From Salinicoccus kekensis (GTDB taxonomy: Bacteria; Bacillota; Bacilli; Staphylococcales; Salinicoccaceae): DNA of 64,000 nucleotides. The position numbers were made by a program, and so were the translations under genes. The stretch spans positions 744,001-808,000 of the forward strand of contig NZ_OBQF01000001.1 in NCBI RefSeq assembly GCF_900220995.1. The letters are read 5' to 3'. Below are positions 19,196 to 28,788 of this stretch, in pieces. The notes under the pieces are model-generated. The model ran no database searches, was not told the origin of the DNA, and saw only the letters and a list, made by a program, of their open reading frames with translations. The stretch's first letter is position 1. Each line of letters begins with the position of its first letter.

Positions 19196-20461
19196 TTATT
19201 TGAAATACTGCACCATGAGACCGACTTTGCTGTAGAGCACACCGTCGCTCATCGTCTTCACTTCCATCTTGATATACTGATCGCCGATGTCCAGGATTTC
19301 ACCATTGAGCTGGATCGCCTGATTGATCTGGACGAGCTTCAGATTCGTCATTGCCAGCGAGTCGATGTGATAATTCTTGATATCGCGTTCTTTGGCCACC
19401 ATCATGACCATCCTTTCGACGAGGCGCATGAAACCGGCCTGTGTCAGCGTGCCGAATTCATCGGTCATGAAAGGCATCACCTTGATATGCAGTTCATTTT
19501 CCCTGACGGTGATCTCACGGTCGATAATCTCCTCGGTCGACATGCCCGTCTGCAGCGTATGGGGTGCCACATCCTTGAAGACTTCCCGCCGGTGGACGAC
19601 GCCGAGAAATTCGTGTGAATCGCCGACGACCGGGATGATGTTCAGCTGGTGCCATGTCATCATCTGCCTCATGCTCTGGATCGTCGTATGTGCCGGCACA
19701 TGGATGTCCTGATACAGATATTTCTTATAATTGCTTTTATTGATATTGGGCAGATCCCGGGACTCTACGGTGCCGAGGAACCTGTCGCCGTCAAGCAGGA
19801 AAGTGACGGATTCGCCGGGGACGAAGCGGGAGCGGTCCGCCTTCATATCCATCGCATACCCTTCCTGCTTCAGCATCAGATCATTCGCCGTCGTCACTTC
19901 GTTGATCAGTGACAGGCTGTACAGCTCACGATGGATGAGCGAGGCGATCGAAAACGTATCATGCTCGGTTGAAATGACCGGGACTTTATGCGCTTCCGCC
20001 TTCTTCAGTATTTCCGGGCTGGCGCCGAAACCTCCGGTGATCAAAATTCCTGCACCGCTGTTGATCGCCCTGAGCTGTGCATCTTCCCTGTTTCCGACGA
20101 TCAAAAACGCACCATCCTCCAAATATTTTCCGATTTCCTCAGTCCGCATCGCCCCGATGATGAAGCGGCTGATTTCACGGTCCAGATACTGGCGTCCCGT
20201 CAGCACCGCCCCCTGGATGACGCGGTTCACCTGGTCGAACGTCAGATCGCCGACGATATGATCTTCTTTCTTGATGACTCTGATCGTCCCGACGCGCTCG
20301 ATGGTCTTGACGAGCCCCTCCTCTTCAGCCAGCTTGATGGCACGGTAACTTGTGCCTTCGGACACACCGAGGTGGCTTGAGACCTGGCGGACGGAAATCT
20401 TCGTCCCTTCCGGCAGCCCTTTTATGTATTCTATTATCTTCTCCGCTTTCGTCTTCGTCAT
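19196..20461 (-). CDS. ytoI: YtoI-like protein: HTH, DRTGG, CBS pair and hotdog domain
   Basis: Putative regulator or sensor of 421 residues. A winged-helix-like N-terminus (about 1-65: KISVRQVSSHLGVSEGTSYR) precedes a DRTGG-type domain (about 70-180: VGDLTFDQVNRVIQGAVLTG), two CBS motifs (about 185-305: MLKQEGYAMDM and then HQLNIIPVVGDSHEFLGVVH) and a hotdog/thioesterase-like end (about 310-421). This order matches B. subtilis YtoI. CBS domains usually bind adenine nucleotides; the ligand and DNA target here are unknown. I chose the ATG at 20461, with GGGGTGA 4-5 nt upstream, over the ATG at 20479, which has no ribosome binding site. Confidence 0.88.
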   Translation of the reverse strand: MTKTKAEKIIEYIKGLPEGTKISVRQVSSHLGVSEGTSYRAIKLAEEEGLVKTIERVGTIRVIKKEDHIVGDLTFDQVNRVIQGAVLTGRQYLDREISRFIIGAMRTEEIGKYLEDGAFLIVGNREDAQLRAINSGAGILITGGFGASPEILKKAEAHKVPVISTEHDTFSIASLIHRELYSLSLINEVTTANDLMLKQEGYAMDMKADRSRFVPGESVTFLLDGDRFLGTVESRDLPNINKSNYKKYLYQDIHVPAHTTIQSMRQMMTWHQLNIIPVVGDSHEFLGVVHRREVFKDVAPHTLQTGMSTEEIIDREITVRENELHIKVMPFMTDEFGTLTQAGFMRLVERMVMMVAKERDIKNYHIDSLAMTNLKLVQINQAIQLNGEILDIGDQYIKMEVKTMSDGVLYSKVGLMVQYFK

Positions 20462-20501
20462 AATATCACCCCGTTCCATTATACCGCTTTATCCGCAAAA
20501 T

Positions 20502-20526
20502 AAAAAAAGACCTGCCGGAGCAGGTC
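20502..20526 (-). terminator. Intrinsic terminator after ytkL
   Basis: A 7-bp stem (20509-20515 with 20520-20526, loop of 4), then a minus-strand U-run from the A-tract at 20502-20508. Confidence 0.85.
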
Positions 20527-20543
20527 ACCTAAAATGATTTCAT

Positions 20544-21227
20544 TTAAAAGTTGACGGAGTCGCCTGGTTTCAGCACCTGGCAGTCCGCATCCACCTTGTC
20601 CTTGAATTGTTCCGCATCCACTTCGATCGGCGGGAACGTATTGTAGTGTATCGGCACAACGGTCGCAGGCTTCACCAGCTCATTGACTGCATATGACGCA
20701 TCATCAATTCCCATCGTGAAGTGGTCACCGATCGGCACGAACATCAAATCGATCGGACCATTGACATCGCTGATCAGTTTCATATCACCGAACAGGCCCG
20801 TATCCCCCGTATGGTACACCGTCTTGCCGCCGATGTTGAAGATCAGGCCCGTCGGCATGCCCGTATACTGGATGGTGCCGTCTTCCTGTGTAAAGCTCGA
20901 TGAATGGAACGCGTGGACCATCTTCACGGTGCCGAATCCGAAATCATAGGTGCCGCCGATGTTCATACCCACTGCGTCCACACCCTGGGCGTCCAAAAAG
21001 TCTGCAAGCTCGACAGGTGCAACGACCGTCGCATCATTTTTCTTCGCAATCTCGACCGTATCCCCCACATGGTCATTATGCCCATGGGTCAGGATGATGT
21101 AATCCACTTCCACATTTTCGACTTCAAGATCCGTAAGTCCATTGCCGTTTATGAATGGATCGACGATTGCTTTCTTCCCGTCATTTTCGAACATTACTAC
21201 AGAATGGCCATGAAAACTGATATTCAT
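20544..21227 (-). CDS. ytkL: Metal-dependent hydrolase, UPF0173 (YtkL-like)
   Basis: Metallo-beta-lactamase-fold hydrolase of 227 residues; the natural substrate is unknown. The metal motif is [12 protein letters not shown] (HxHxDH), with a further site at [12 protein letters not shown] and a late His in [13 protein letters not shown]. The N-terminus ([14 protein letters not shown]) matches the UPF0173 family. It starts with an ATG behind GGAGGG. It lies 56 bp after the GNAT gene on the same strand. Confidence 0.93.
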   Translation of the reverse strand: MNISFHGHSVVMFENDGKKAIVDPFINGNGLTDLEVENVEVDYIILTHGHNDHVGDTVEIAKKNDATVVAPVELADFLDAQGVDAVGMNIGGTYDFGFGTVKMVHAFHSSSFTQEDGTIQYTGMPTGLIFNIGGKTVYHTGDTGLFGDMKLISDVNGPIDLMFVPIGDHFTMGIDDASYAVNELVKPATVVPIHYNTFPPIEVDAEQFKDKVDADCQVLKPGDSVNF

Positions 21228-21283
21228 GAATTTTTCCCTCCAAGAGATTTGTTTATTTACCCTCTTCCCTTAACCACTTGCCG

Positions 21284-21796
21284 TTAATCATCATACACCG
21301 TATTGAAAATCCATTCTTTGAACAATAAAAACCGCTCTTCCGTTAAAATATCAGGAGCACTCATCAGCACAAGCGGCACGCCTTCATGACCGCCGTTGAT
21401 CACCGGCTGGATGTAGCCGTATTCTGAAAGGTGATAACCGTTCCTTTCATAGAACGCTACCCGCCTTCTCTGCAACTCGTCTTCAGGCGGCTCCACTTCC
21501 AGAATGACGGGCTTATCGCTCAGGTCATGATAGGCACGGAGGAGTCTTGTCCCTGTACCGGCGCCCCTCGCATGCGCACTTACCGCGAAATGTTCGACGA
21601 AGCGGTGGGCCGGTGCGTCCCACTCCGCGATAAAGCCCTTGATCTCCCCGTCTTCCCTCAACCCGTACAGGCGGTAGGCCTCCACATCAAGCAGCTGCCT
21701 CTGCCCTTCCTTCGTCCGGATTTCACTTTCGGGAAAACTGCTCTCCATAATGGCATAGACCTCTTCAAAGTCCTCTTTCTTCAGTTCTTCAAGCAT
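21284..21796 (-). CDS. GNAT-family N-acetyltransferase
   Basis: Protein of 170 residues with the GNAT fold: the acetyl-CoA loop reads VSAHARGAGTGTRLL (R/Q-x-x-G-x-G/A), preceded by the central strand RFVEHFAVS and followed by VAFYERNGYHL. The acceptor is unknown. ytkL follows on the same strand; a 216-bp inverted-repeat-rich gap separates it from the cysteine synthase family gene upstream. The start ATG has AGGAGAG upstream. Confidence 0.88.
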   Translation of the reverse strand: MLEELKKEDFEEVYAIMESSFPESEIRTKEGQRQLLDVEAYRLYGLREDGEIKGFIAEWDAPAHRFVEHFAVSAHARGAGTGTRLLRAYHDLSDKPVILEVEPPEDELQRRRVAFYERNGYHLSEYGYIQPVINGGHEGVPLVLMSAPDILTEERFLLFKEWIFNTVYDD

Positions 21797-21837
21797 ATAT
21801 AAACTCTCCTTCAGACGGACTGCGTCCTCCTGTTGAA

Positions 21838-22006
21838 TCTGTCCGGAAAATCAGACAAAATCCGGATACAGCCTCAAATACAGAGTGAGCCCTCCGGATT
21901 TTCGCCCTCTTTCCAGACGGCGCACCACAAATCAAGCCGCCCATCCGGATATAAAAGAATAATCCGGACGGATGCACTTTATTGCGCATTCCATCCGGAT
22001 CGGCAT
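21838..22006. repeat. Cluster of TCCGGA-centred inverted repeats
   Basis: The hexamer TCCGGA or TCCGGAT occurs six times in this gap between the GNAT gene and the cysteine synthase family gene. AAAATCCGGA at 21858 pairs with TCCGGATTTT at 21893 as a 10-bp inverted repeat. Two further ATCCGGA motifs follow at about 21942 and 21961, and a CATCCGGAT at 21991. The segment TTTCCAGACG also occurs in the 51-bp array at 18848-19195, so the two may be related. One hairpin could end transcription of the upstream gene, but no T-run follows. Confidence 0.55.
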
Positions 22007-22012
22007 CTGCCT

Positions 22013-22930
22013 TTATTCGATCAGTCCCATGCTCAAATATCTCTCACCGGAGTCCGGTGCGATGCAGAGCACCCGCTTGCCTTTCCCGAGTTTTTGGCCG
22101 ACCAGAATTGCTGCATGCACTGCGGCAGCGGCGGAAGGGCCGACAAACAGGCCTTCTTCTTTTGCGAGACGCCTGAACATGTTCACGGCATCATCGTCAT
22201 CGATCTGGATAATCTCATCATAAACATCTTCGTTCAGTATGACCGGTATGAATCCCGGGGAGGTCCCGACCAGTTTGTGCTTGCCGGGCTTGCCGCCGGA
22301 TAATACCGGTGAGCCGCTCGGCTCCACCACTGCGACGTGGAGTCCCGGAAGTTTCTCCTTCAACGTTTCACCGGTGCCGGTGATGGTCCCGCCCGTCCCG
22401 GAAGTCGCAACGAATGCATCCAGGTCGCCTTCCATCTGCTCCATTATTTCAAGGGCGGTCGTCGTCCTGTGGATATCCGGGTTCGCATAGTTTTCAAACT
22501 GCTGCGGTATGAAGGCATTTGGAATTTCTTCTTTCAATTCCTCCGCTTTCCTAATCGCACCTGGCATCTTTTCCTCACTCGGCGTGAGCACCACTTTGGC
22601 GCCGTAAGCCTTCAGCAGATTGATGCGCTCTTCGGTCATATTGTCCGGCAGCACGAAAATCGCCTTGTAGCCTTTCGCGGCGGCATTCATCGCAAGACCG
22701 ATGCCAGTGTTGCCGCTCGTCGGTTCGATCAATGTATCCCCCGGCTTGATCAGACCATCCTCTTCAGCCTGTTTGATCATGCTGAAAGCAGCACGGTCCT
22801 TCACACTGCGTGAAGGGTTGAACATCTCGAGTTTCACGAAGATGTCCGCACAGTCATCAGGCACGACTTTGTTCAGTCTTACGGCGGGCGTCCCGCCGAT
22901 CAATTCCGTCATATCATTATATCTTGTCAT
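22013..22930 (-). CDS. Cysteine synthase family PLP enzyme (CysK/YtkP-like)
   Basis: Fold-type II PLP enzyme of 305 residues, probably O-acetylserine sulfhydrylase or a relative. The PLP lysine is in NPSRSVKDRAAFSM, the substrate loop is EPTSGNTGIGLAM, and the phosphate-binding glycine loop is TSGTGGTITGTG. I chose the ATG at 22930 (MTRYNDMTELIGGTP), with AAAGGTGAT 4 nt upstream; the longer frame from 23026 has no homology. Position near ytkL suggests B. subtilis YtkP, whose exact reaction is not settled, so no firm gene symbol. Confidence 0.88.
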   Translation of the reverse strand: MTRYNDMTELIGGTPAVRLNKVVPDDCADIFVKLEMFNPSRSVKDRAAFSMIKQAEEDGLIKPGDTLIEPTSGNTGIGLAMNAAAKGYKAIFVLPDNMTEERINLLKAYGAKVVLTPSEEKMPGAIRKAEELKEEIPNAFIPQQFENYANPDIHRTTTALEIMEQMEGDLDAFVATSGTGGTITGTGETLKEKLPGLHVAVVEPSGSPVLSGGKPGKHKLVGTSPGFIPVILNEDVYDEIIQIDDDDAVNMFRRLAKEEGLFVGPSAAAAVHAAILVGQKLGKGKRVLCIAPDSGERYLSMGLIE

Positions 22931-23055
22931 GTTTATCACCTTTAAGTTAGAGTCATACAGAGTATATAGCAAAACATTTTGCATATCAAACAAGTAGGAA
23001 TTACTCCTCCGAAAAACACTCTTCAATTATGTTAATATTATCTCGAGGTGAAAAA

Positions 23056-23634
23056 ATGAAAACAATATTCCACAGTCATGATTTGAATACAGATCATCAG
23101 TCCGTCGTCATGTCCCAGCACAATCTCAATGCACCGAACCCTGTGCTTCCGGACATGCTGAAGGCTTTGAAACCTGATATGGAGATTTTTGCGAGCGTCA
23201 ACCATCAGGAGGAAGATGATCCGTTCATGCATAAAAATATCGTCTTTGAAACAATCAAACATTTCACGTCGGCAGACGGGTACATTACAGATCAGGTGTT
23301 CACGGACCGGCACCACCATCTGGATTCCATGTTCGTGAGTGAGCTGTCGAAGCTGATCGGCGACAAACATTTCATCATCGGTCCGGATTTTGCGAAGATC
23401 CCCTACTTCAGGCAGAGCCACATACTCGATGAACTGATCGAATATGATGTATCGGGCGTGATGTACGACCTCCGCGGCACCGACTTCAAAAACTACAACG
23501 AGCTGCAGCCCCTGGCCAAACTGAAGATACACGCCAAAAAAAGAATCCAGATCATTCCGGTCGTCGAATCCCCGGAAAGGCAGGAGGAGCTTTTAAAAAG
23601 CATTCCATTTGAAATCGTCTATATACACGCATAA
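23056..23634 (+). CDS. Conserved-looking protein of unknown function, His-rich N-terminus
   Basis: I do not recognise this 192-residue protein. It is probably cytosolic: no signal peptide or membrane segment. The N-terminus is rich in His/Asp (IFHSHDLNTDHQSV), and another His cluster is FTDRHHHLDSMF. The C-terminal part has alternating hydrophobic strands (RIQIIPVV, then FEIVYIHA), as in alpha/beta folds. The ATG at 23056 has GAGGTG 5 nt upstream; a frame from 23029 is open but lacks that signal. It is divergent from the cysteine synthase family gene and convergent with ald, with a shared terminator. Confidence 0.75.
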   Translation: MKTIFHSHDLNTDHQSVVMSQHNLNAPNPVLPDMLKALKPDMEIFASVNHQEEDDPFMHKNIVFETIKHFTSADGYITDQVFTDRHHHLDSMFVSELSKLIGDKHFIIGPDFAKIPYFRQSHILDELIEYDVSGVMYDLRGTDFKNYNELQPLAKLKIHAKKRIQIIPVVESPERQEELLKSIPFEIVYIHA

Positions 23635-23635
23635 T

Positions 23636-23666
23636 AAAATCGGGATGCCGTAAGCATCCCGATTTT
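23636..23666. terminator. Bidirectional terminator between the 23056 gene and ald
   Basis: A 13-bp perfect stem (23636-23648 with 23654-23666) flanked by A- and T-runs on opposite sides. It can serve both convergent genes. Confidence 0.88.
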
Positions 23667-23670
23667 TCAT

Positions 23671-24783
23671 TTACAGCAGTTCATTTATATCTTTATATTC
23701 GAGGTTCTGCGCTTCTGCGACAGCCTTGTAAGTCACATGGCCGTCGAGCGTATTGAATCCGCCGAGCAGCATCGGATTGTCTTCGGCCGCCTTCTTATAC
23801 CCCTTGCTTGCGATCTGGACACCGAGGTTCATAGTGGCGTTCGTAAGCGCGATCGTCGACGTGCGTGGCACAGCGCCCGGCATGTTTGCAACCGCGTAAT
23901 GGACGATGTCATGTTTGACATAAGTCGGATCATCATGGGTCGTGACTTTGTCGGTCGTTTCAAAGATGCCGCCCTGGTCGATCGCGATATCGATGACCAC
24001 CGATCCCGGACTCATTGATTTCACCATCTTCTCACTGACCAGCTTCGGTGCTTTTGCCCCCGGGATCAGTACCGCGCCGATGACCAGGTCACTTTCTTTG
24101 ACGGCATTTGAGATGTTCATTGGGGAAGACATCATCGTCTGCACTCCGGAGCCGAACAAGTCATCCAGTTCCCTCAATCTCTGAGGATTCAAGTCGAGGA
24201 CGTTCACCCTTGCACCAAGGCCGATCGCCATCTTGGCGGCATTCGTACCGGCCATGCCCCCGCCGATTATCGTCACCGTCGCACGCTCCACCCCCGGAAC
24301 GCCTGCGAGCAGTATGCCTTTTCCGCCTTTGGTCTTCTGTAAGAATTCGCTTCCAATTTGTGTGGCCATGCGTCCGGCCACTTCACTCATGGGCGCAAGC
24401 AGCGGCAGTGAGCCGTTCGGTGCCTGAATGGTTTCATAAGCAATCGATACGACCTTTTTATCCAGCAGGGCTTTAGTCAGCTCGACTTCAGACGCCAGAT
24501 GGAGGAATGTATATAAAATCATGCCTTCTTTGAAATAATCATATTCTTCCTTCAAAGGTTCCTTGACCTTGACGATCATCTCGGCATCCCAGGCCTCATC
24601 TGCAGAATCTGCAATTTCGGCGCCGGCATCTATGTAATCCTTATCTTCAAAATAAGAGGCAGATCCGGCACCGGTTTCAACCTTCACGGTATGGCCCGCA
24701 TTGACGAATGCATGGACGCCCCCGGGTGTGAGTCCTACCCTGCTTTCATTATTTTTTATCTCTTTAGGTACCCCGATTATCAA
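23671..24783 (-). CDS. ald: Alanine dehydrogenase
   Basis: Reversibly deaminates L-alanine to pyruvate and ammonia with NAD+. The 370 residues are typical. The N-terminal signature is [23 protein letters not shown]; the catalytic Lys lies in [14 protein letters not shown] and the catalytic His in LYTFLHLAS. The NAD fold reads [17 protein letters not shown], and the late signature is [18 protein letters not shown]. It stands alone, divergent from the stress protein gene. Confidence 0.97.
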   Translation of the reverse strand: MIIGVPKEIKNNESRVGLTPGGVHAFVNAGHTVKVETGAGSASYFEDKDYIDAGAEIADSADEAWDAEMIVKVKEPLKEEYDYFKEGMILYTFLHLASEVELTKALLDKKVVSIAYETIQAPNGSLPLLAPMSEVAGRMATQIGSEFLQKTKGGKGILLAGVPGVERATVTIIGGGMAGTNAAKMAIGLGARVNVLDLNPQRLRELDDLFGSGVQTMMSSPMNISNAVKESDLVIGAVLIPGAKAPKLVSEKMVKSMSPGSVVIDIAIDQGGIFETTDKVTTHDDPTYVKHDIVHYAVANMPGAVPRTSTIALTNATMNLGVQIASKGYKKAAEDNPMLLGGFNTLDGHVTYKAVAEAQNLEYKDINELL

Positions 24784-24861
24784 TCTAAAACATCTCCCTT
24801 CTGTATTGCATCAATTGTATCACGAGTTTTTAAATTCGTCATGATTAATACATATAGATTA

Positions 24862-24890
24862 TTGTCAATTTTCTCAATTCTGGGTATAAT
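24862..24890 (+). promoter_or_regulatory. Sigma-A promoter of the universal stress protein gene
   Basis: TTGTCA, 17-nt spacer, TATAAT. The -10 hexamer is perfect, the -35 differs at one position (TTGTCA for TTGACA), and spacing is optimal; about 52 bp before the start codon. Confidence 0.7.
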
Positions 24891-24942
24891 ATAAGTAAGG
24901 AAGACATTTTACATCATCGTTTGATGAAAGGGGTTACACAAA

Positions 24943-25464
24943 ATGATAGAATACAAAAACTTTTTAATCGCCGTCGACGGGTCCAGGGAAGCAGAATGGG
25001 CATTCCATAAAGCACTCGGCGCAGCAAAACGTAACAACGCGAGACTGACTATCATTAATGTCATCGACACTCGTTCATTTGCATCTGTTGAAGCATACGA
25101 CCGTTCCATCTCAGACCGTGCAAATGAATTTGCCAAAAAATTATTGGATGGATATGAATCACTGGCCCATGAACAGGGTATCAAAGATGTAGACAAGATT
25201 ATCGACTATGGTTCCCCGAAAGCGATCATTCCTAAAAAAGCAGTTGAAAAAACAGGTGCGGACATCATCGTCTGCGGTTCCTCGGGTCTTAATGCGGTGG
25301 AAAGGTTCATCGTGGGCTCGGTTTCCGAAGCGATTGTCAGAAATGCACGGGTTGATGTTCTGGTCGTCAGGACTGAAAACATCCCGACAGACTTCGAAAC
25401 GACCGTTGCGACGGAAGAGCTCGTTGCCGAAGGCCAGGAAATCGACGAAGAAACCAACCGTTAA
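24943..25464 (+). CDS. Universal stress protein (UspA family)
   Basis: Cytosolic stress protein of 173 residues. The nucleotide-binding pattern of the ATP-binding subfamily is complete: the N-terminal strand NFLIAVDGSREAEWAF and the C-terminal CGSSGLNAVERFIVGSVSEAIVR (G-2x-G-9x-G-S/T). An acidic tail (EELVAEGQEIDEE) extends the domain. It has an AAAGGGG site 8 nt before the ATG. Neighbours (ald, ackA) match the staphylococcal arrangement. The client process is unknown. Confidence 0.93.
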   Translation: MIEYKNFLIAVDGSREAEWAFHKALGAAKRNNARLTIINVIDTRSFASVEAYDRSISDRANEFAKKLLDGYESLAHEQGIKDVDKIIDYGSPKAIIPKKAVEKTGADIIVCGSSGLNAVERFIVGSVSEAIVRNARVDVLVVRTENIPTDFETTVATEELVAEGQEIDEETNR

Positions 25465-25474
25465 AATTTCAAAT

Positions 25475-25505
25475 GAAAAAAGCCCTGAAACTAAGGGCTT
25501 TTTTT
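25475..25505 (+). terminator. Intrinsic terminator after the usp gene
   Basis: A 7-bp stem (25480-25486 with 25494-25500, loop of 7) followed by seven T. An A-run on the left side could let it also serve the convergent gene at 25516. Confidence 0.85.
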
Positions 25506-25515
25506 AATTCCACTT

Positions 25516-25971
25516 CTATTCATCATGAACATACTTTTCGCCCAGCAGGTTCACCATCACCATGTCCGCAAATTCTGCATAGCCCATGCTGTTGATCTCC
25601 CACGTACCTTCAACCACATACACTTCATCATCTGTATATTTATCAAGTGGGAGGATGTACCTCTCATCCCGGACACTCACTTCCAATGCGTCCACCGAGC
25701 CTGTGTAGGAAATGACGATGTTTTCCCTGATCCCGGATATATTGATGGAAGTATCGAGCGCATCATCCCCGCCTGAATTGATATGCAAATCAATATCCTT
25801 TCCTTCAAAGCTCTTTTTATAGTCCTTAATTTCTTCAAGGATGCGGTCAAGCAGCTTTTGGCCTGCCTCATGGTTATTCTCAGTGCTTTCAACCTCCTCG
25901 GTAGTTTCAGCATCTTCATTCTCGTCTTTAAGCTTTTCATCGAACTTATTTATTATCTCTTCTCTGTTCAA
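25516..25971 (-). CDS. Acidic protein of unknown function
   Basis: Protein of 151 residues that I do not recognise; no signal peptide or membrane segment. Residues 1-60 are charged and predicted helical (NREEIINKFDEKLKDEN, acidic). Residues about 62-151 look like a beta-rich domain (IDLHINSGGDDAL, ISYTGSVDALEVSVRDERYI, VEGTWEINSMGYAEFAD). It has a clear AAGGAGG about 8 nt before its ATG. It lies between the usp terminator and the ackA region, on the ackA strand. Confidence 0.75.
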   Translation of the reverse strand: MNREEIINKFDEKLKDENEDAETTEEVESTENNHEAGQKLLDRILEEIKDYKKSFEGKDIDLHINSGGDDALDTSINISGIRENIVISYTGSVDALEVSVRDERYILPLDKYTDDEVYVVEGTWEINSMGYAEFADMVMVNLLGEKYVHDE

Positions 25972-26054
25972 AATGATTCCTCCTTAGAAAGTCATCTGTT
26001 TTGCTCTTATGTATATTTCCCCATTTGGGCCGGAACAAACCATTGTCATTGGAA

Positions 26055-26092
26055 ATAAAAAATCACCCCAGCCGGTGACTGGAGTGATTTGA
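26055..26092 (-). terminator. Intrinsic terminator after ackA
   Basis: A stem of about 13 pairs with one mismatch (about 26060-26073 with 26079-26092), followed by a minus-strand U-run from the A-run at 26057-26062. Confidence 0.8.
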
Positions 26093-26106
26093 GATGGTGA
26101 CACCTT

Positions 26107-27297
26107 CTACATCCCGGAGATGCGCATGACATCCCTTGCGATCATGAGTTCCTCGTTCGTCGGTATGATGAGGATCTTCACCGGGGAATAAGGATAGTTG
26201 ATGAACTTTTCCTTGCCTCTCACATCATTTAAGGATTTATCGAAATAAACACCCATGAACTCGAGGCCTTTCAGCACTTTTTCGCGTATGATGTCGGAGT
26301 TCTCGCCGACGCCTGCCGTGAAGATGATCGCATCGAGGCCGCCCATTCTCGTTGCATAGGACCCCATGTATTTATGGATCCGTTCGCCGAAGACGTCCAG
26401 TGCGAGTTCAGCACGCTGATTGCCTTTCCTCGCCTCTTCTTCGATATCGCGGAGGTCGCTTGAAAATCCGCTGACTCCGAGGAGGCCGGATTCTTTATTC
26501 AGGACGTTCAGCACTTCCGTTGCGGTTTTGCCTGTCTTTTCCATGATGAACGGGATGAGTGCCGGGTCCAGGTTCCCGGAGCGGGTCCCCATCGTGACGC
26601 CGGCAAGCGGTGTGAAGCCCATGGACGTGTCGATCGACTCTCCGCCCTTCACCGCTGCGATGCTCGCGCCGTTGCCGAGGTGGCAGCTGATCAGCTTCAG
26701 TTCCTTCAGCGGCCTGCCGAGCATCTCACTTGCCCTCTGGGTCACATACTTATGGCTTGTACCGTGGAAGCCGTACTTCCTGATGCCGTATTCCTTGTAA
26801 TAATCGTAAGGCAGACTGTATAGATATGAGCTTTCCGGCATCGTCTGATGGAAGGCGGTGTCGAATACAGCCACATGGGGGACATCCGGAAGATGCTCCA
26901 TGAATGCCCTGATGCCCATCAGGTTGGCCGGATTATGGAGCGGTGCGAGTTCACTCAGGTTCTCGATCTTCTCCACCACTTCATCCGTGATCAATACGGA
27001 GTCATCAAAACTCTCCCCGCCATGGACCACCCTGTGGCCCGAGCCGACGATCTCATTGATGTCGGCGACCGCGCCATGTTCAACCAGCTCTTCCAGCATG
27101 AGGTCGACCGCTTCTTCATGCGTCTCAAAATTCTGGTTCCTGGAGATCCTCTCACTGCCGACCGTAATGGAAAACACGCCATCATCCATGCCGATCCGCT
27201 CGACCAGCCCTTTGGCGATCTCGGTCTCTCCGGGCATTTCAAAAAGCTGGAATTTGAATGAGGAGCTTCCTGCGTTGACCGCTATAATTTTAGCCAC
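26107..27297 (-). CDS. ackA: Acetate kinase
   Basis: Makes acetate and ATP from acetyl phosphate during overflow metabolism, and the reverse. The 396 residues are normal. Visible are [13 protein letters not shown] (family signature 1), the substrate arginine in [29 protein letters not shown], the signature [17 protein letters not shown], and the phosphate loop [14 protein letters not shown] probable operon starts with the methyltransferase gene just upstream (8 bp). Overflow acetate made here is re-used by AcsA, encoded at 55-57 kb. Confidence 0.97.
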   Translation of the reverse strand: MAKIIAVNAGSSSFKFQLFEMPGETEIAKGLVERIGMDDGVFSITVGSERISRNQNFETHEEAVDLMLEELVEHGAVADINEIVGSGHRVVHGGESFDDSVLITDEVVEKIENLSELAPLHNPANLMGIRAFMEHLPDVPHVAVFDTAFHQTMPESSYLYSLPYDYYKEYGIRKYGFHGTSHKYVTQRASEMLGRPLKELKLISCHLGNGASIAAVKGGESIDTSMGFTPLAGVTMGTRSGNLDPALIPFIMEKTGKTATEVLNVLNKESGLLGVSGFSSDLRDIEEEARKGNQRAELALDVFGERIHKYMGSYATRMGGLDAIIFTAGVGENSDIIREKVLKGLEFMGVYFDKSLNDVRGKEKFINYPYSPVKILIIPTNEELMIARDVMRISGM

Positions 27298-27305
27298 ATT
27301 TTCAC

Positions 27306-28220
27306 CTACTTTTTCTTAACAGCATATTTATCGTGCCATGCATCCGTCCTGTCGAGGAACAGTTTCATCTGTTCTGCATTTTTGAAATCAGGCACATCTC
27401 CGAGGAGCACTTCAATGTCCTCAATTGGTTTATATCCTTTTTTCAGGACAATAATCGATTTATGCATATTTTCCGTCTTGAACAAAGTATCCGGCAGGTT
27501 CAAAAACATCAGCAGCGTTGCTTCTGTCGATATATACTCTTTGATCGTCTCATTATTTTCTTCCAGGATATTCGAAGGTACGACGAAGATGCCGATGCCG
27601 TCCTCCTTCACGTAATTCATTGCCGCTTCAAGCATCAACAGGTGTGCAAAGCTCCTGCCTTCTTTGAAGGCTGTGGTAAACCCTTCGACATCGAGCGGAT
27701 AATATCCGATCGGAAGGTCTCCGACAGCGATATCCATTTCACTCAGCATGGCAGGTTCGATGATGTTCTGAGGATAGATGTCCATCGGAACTTTGAGGAA
27801 TTCGCATAATGCAACGTTGAAGCGGGCAAGCACCGGATCCACTTCCGCACCGTACAGGTTCACGTTTTCTGCATGTTCCCTGATCGTCATCGACAGATGG
27901 CCCGTGCCGCTGCCTGCATCGAGCACATTGATTCCATCCTCCTCTTTGAAGAGCTCGACAAGGTGTGCGATGAGGTAGCCGATCGAATCCGGCGTCAGCT
28001 GATGGTTCGGCTGCACGCTTTCTTTATTCAGCTGGTAAAGGTATGCAAACTGCACACCCTTCCTCATATCCGCATAGGCATACTTGCCTTCATCAATCTG
28101 GATCGACAGCAATGCTTCAGACATCGCTTCAATCCGCGACATGTCACTGTTTTCCTTTAAAACTGCTTCGGTCTGATCTACGATCAGCTGGTAAACTTTC
28201 TCCAAATCACTTTTCGCCAT
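27306..28220 (-). CDS. ytxK: Class I SAM-dependent methyltransferase, YtxK-like
   Basis: Protein of 304 residues. The SAM site is visible as [15 protein letters not shown] and the second acidic strand as [22 protein letters not shown] motif takes the place of the NPPY/DPPY motif of N6-adenine DNA methylases, as in the YtxK family next to ackA in Bacillales. No restriction partner is nearby. The substrate is unknown. The start ATG has GGGGATA upstream, and ackA follows after 8 bp. Confidence 0.88.
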   Translation of the reverse strand: MAKSDLEKVYQLIVDQTEAVLKENSDMSRIEAMSEALLSIQIDEGKYAYADMRKGVQFAYLYQLNKESVQPNHQLTPDSIGYLIAHLVELFKEEDGINVLDAGSGTGHLSMTIREHAENVNLYGAEVDPVLARFNVALCEFLKVPMDIYPQNIIEPAMLSEMDIAVGDLPIGYYPLDVEGFTTAFKEGRSFAHLLMLEAAMNYVKEDGIGIFVVPSNILEENNETIKEYISTEATLLMFLNLPDTLFKTENMHKSIIVLKKGYKPIEDIEVLLGDVPDFKNAEQMKLFLDRTDAWHDKYAVKKK

Positions 28221-28237
28221 TATATCCCCACTTACAT

Positions 28238-28268
28238 AAAAGATGGACTGTCCATTACCGGACAGTCC
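28238..28268 (-). terminator. Intrinsic terminator after tpx
   Basis: A 9-bp stem (28245-28253 with 28260-28268, loop of 6) followed on the minus strand by a short U-rich stretch. It separates tpx from ytxK. Confidence 0.75.
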
Positions 28269-28290
28269 TTTTCAATCATTATATTACATT

Positions 28291-28788
28291 TTATAAAGAT
28301 TTCAAAGCATCAACAGCTGTGTCATAGTCCGGCGCTTCCGTGCCTTCGGATACATATTCCGCATGGACGATCTTATCATTTTCATCGAGGACGAACACGC
28401 TGCGCGCCTGCAGCCTCAACTCGTCCATCACGGTGCCGTAATTTTCACCGAAGGAAAGATCCCTGTGGTCGCTTAAAGTGATGACATTATCAAGACCTTC
28501 CGCTGCACACCATCTCGACTGCGCAAAAGGCAGATCATTCGATATCGTCAGAATGACCGCATTATCGACTGATGACGCATCCTCGTTGAACTTCCTCGTC
28601 TGCTTTGAACACAGACCCGTATCGAGCGACGGCACCACGCTGATCAATTTCTTTTTACCCTGATAGTCGGAAAGTGTGACTTCCTCAAGACTGTTGTTCA
28701 AAACCGTGAAATCAGGTGCTGTGTCGCCGACTTTCACTTCTTTCCCGCCGAGTGTGACCGGATCGCCTTTAAACGTGACTTCTGCCAT
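28291..28788 (-). CDS. tpx: Thiol peroxidase Tpx
   Basis: Atypical 2-Cys peroxiredoxin that reduces hydroperoxides with thioredoxin. The 165 residues are typical. The peroxidatic Cys is residue 60 ([10 protein letters not shown]) and the resolving Cys is residue 94 ([10 protein letters not shown]), the usual spacing. I chose the ATG at 28788 (MAEVTFKGD); a GGGAGG lies 12 nt upstream, while the ATG at 28800 abuts it. The start overlaps the 3' end of the RDD gene by 20 nt, so the two are probably translated from one message. Confidence 0.95.
   Translation of the reverse strand: MAEVTFKGDPVTLGGKEVKVGDTAPDFTVLNNSLEEVTLSDYQGKKKLISVVPSLDTGLCSKQTRKFNEDASSVDNAVILTISNDLPFAQSRWCAAEGLDNVITLSDHRDLSFGENYGTVMDELRLQARSVFVLDENDKIVHAEYVSEGTEAPDYDTAVDALKSL

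Noticed and set aside
27306-28220. Type I/II restriction-modification methylase
   Set aside because: The SAM site is present but the NPPY motif is replaced by DLPI, there is no restriction or specificity gene nearby, and the position next to ackA fits the YtxK family.
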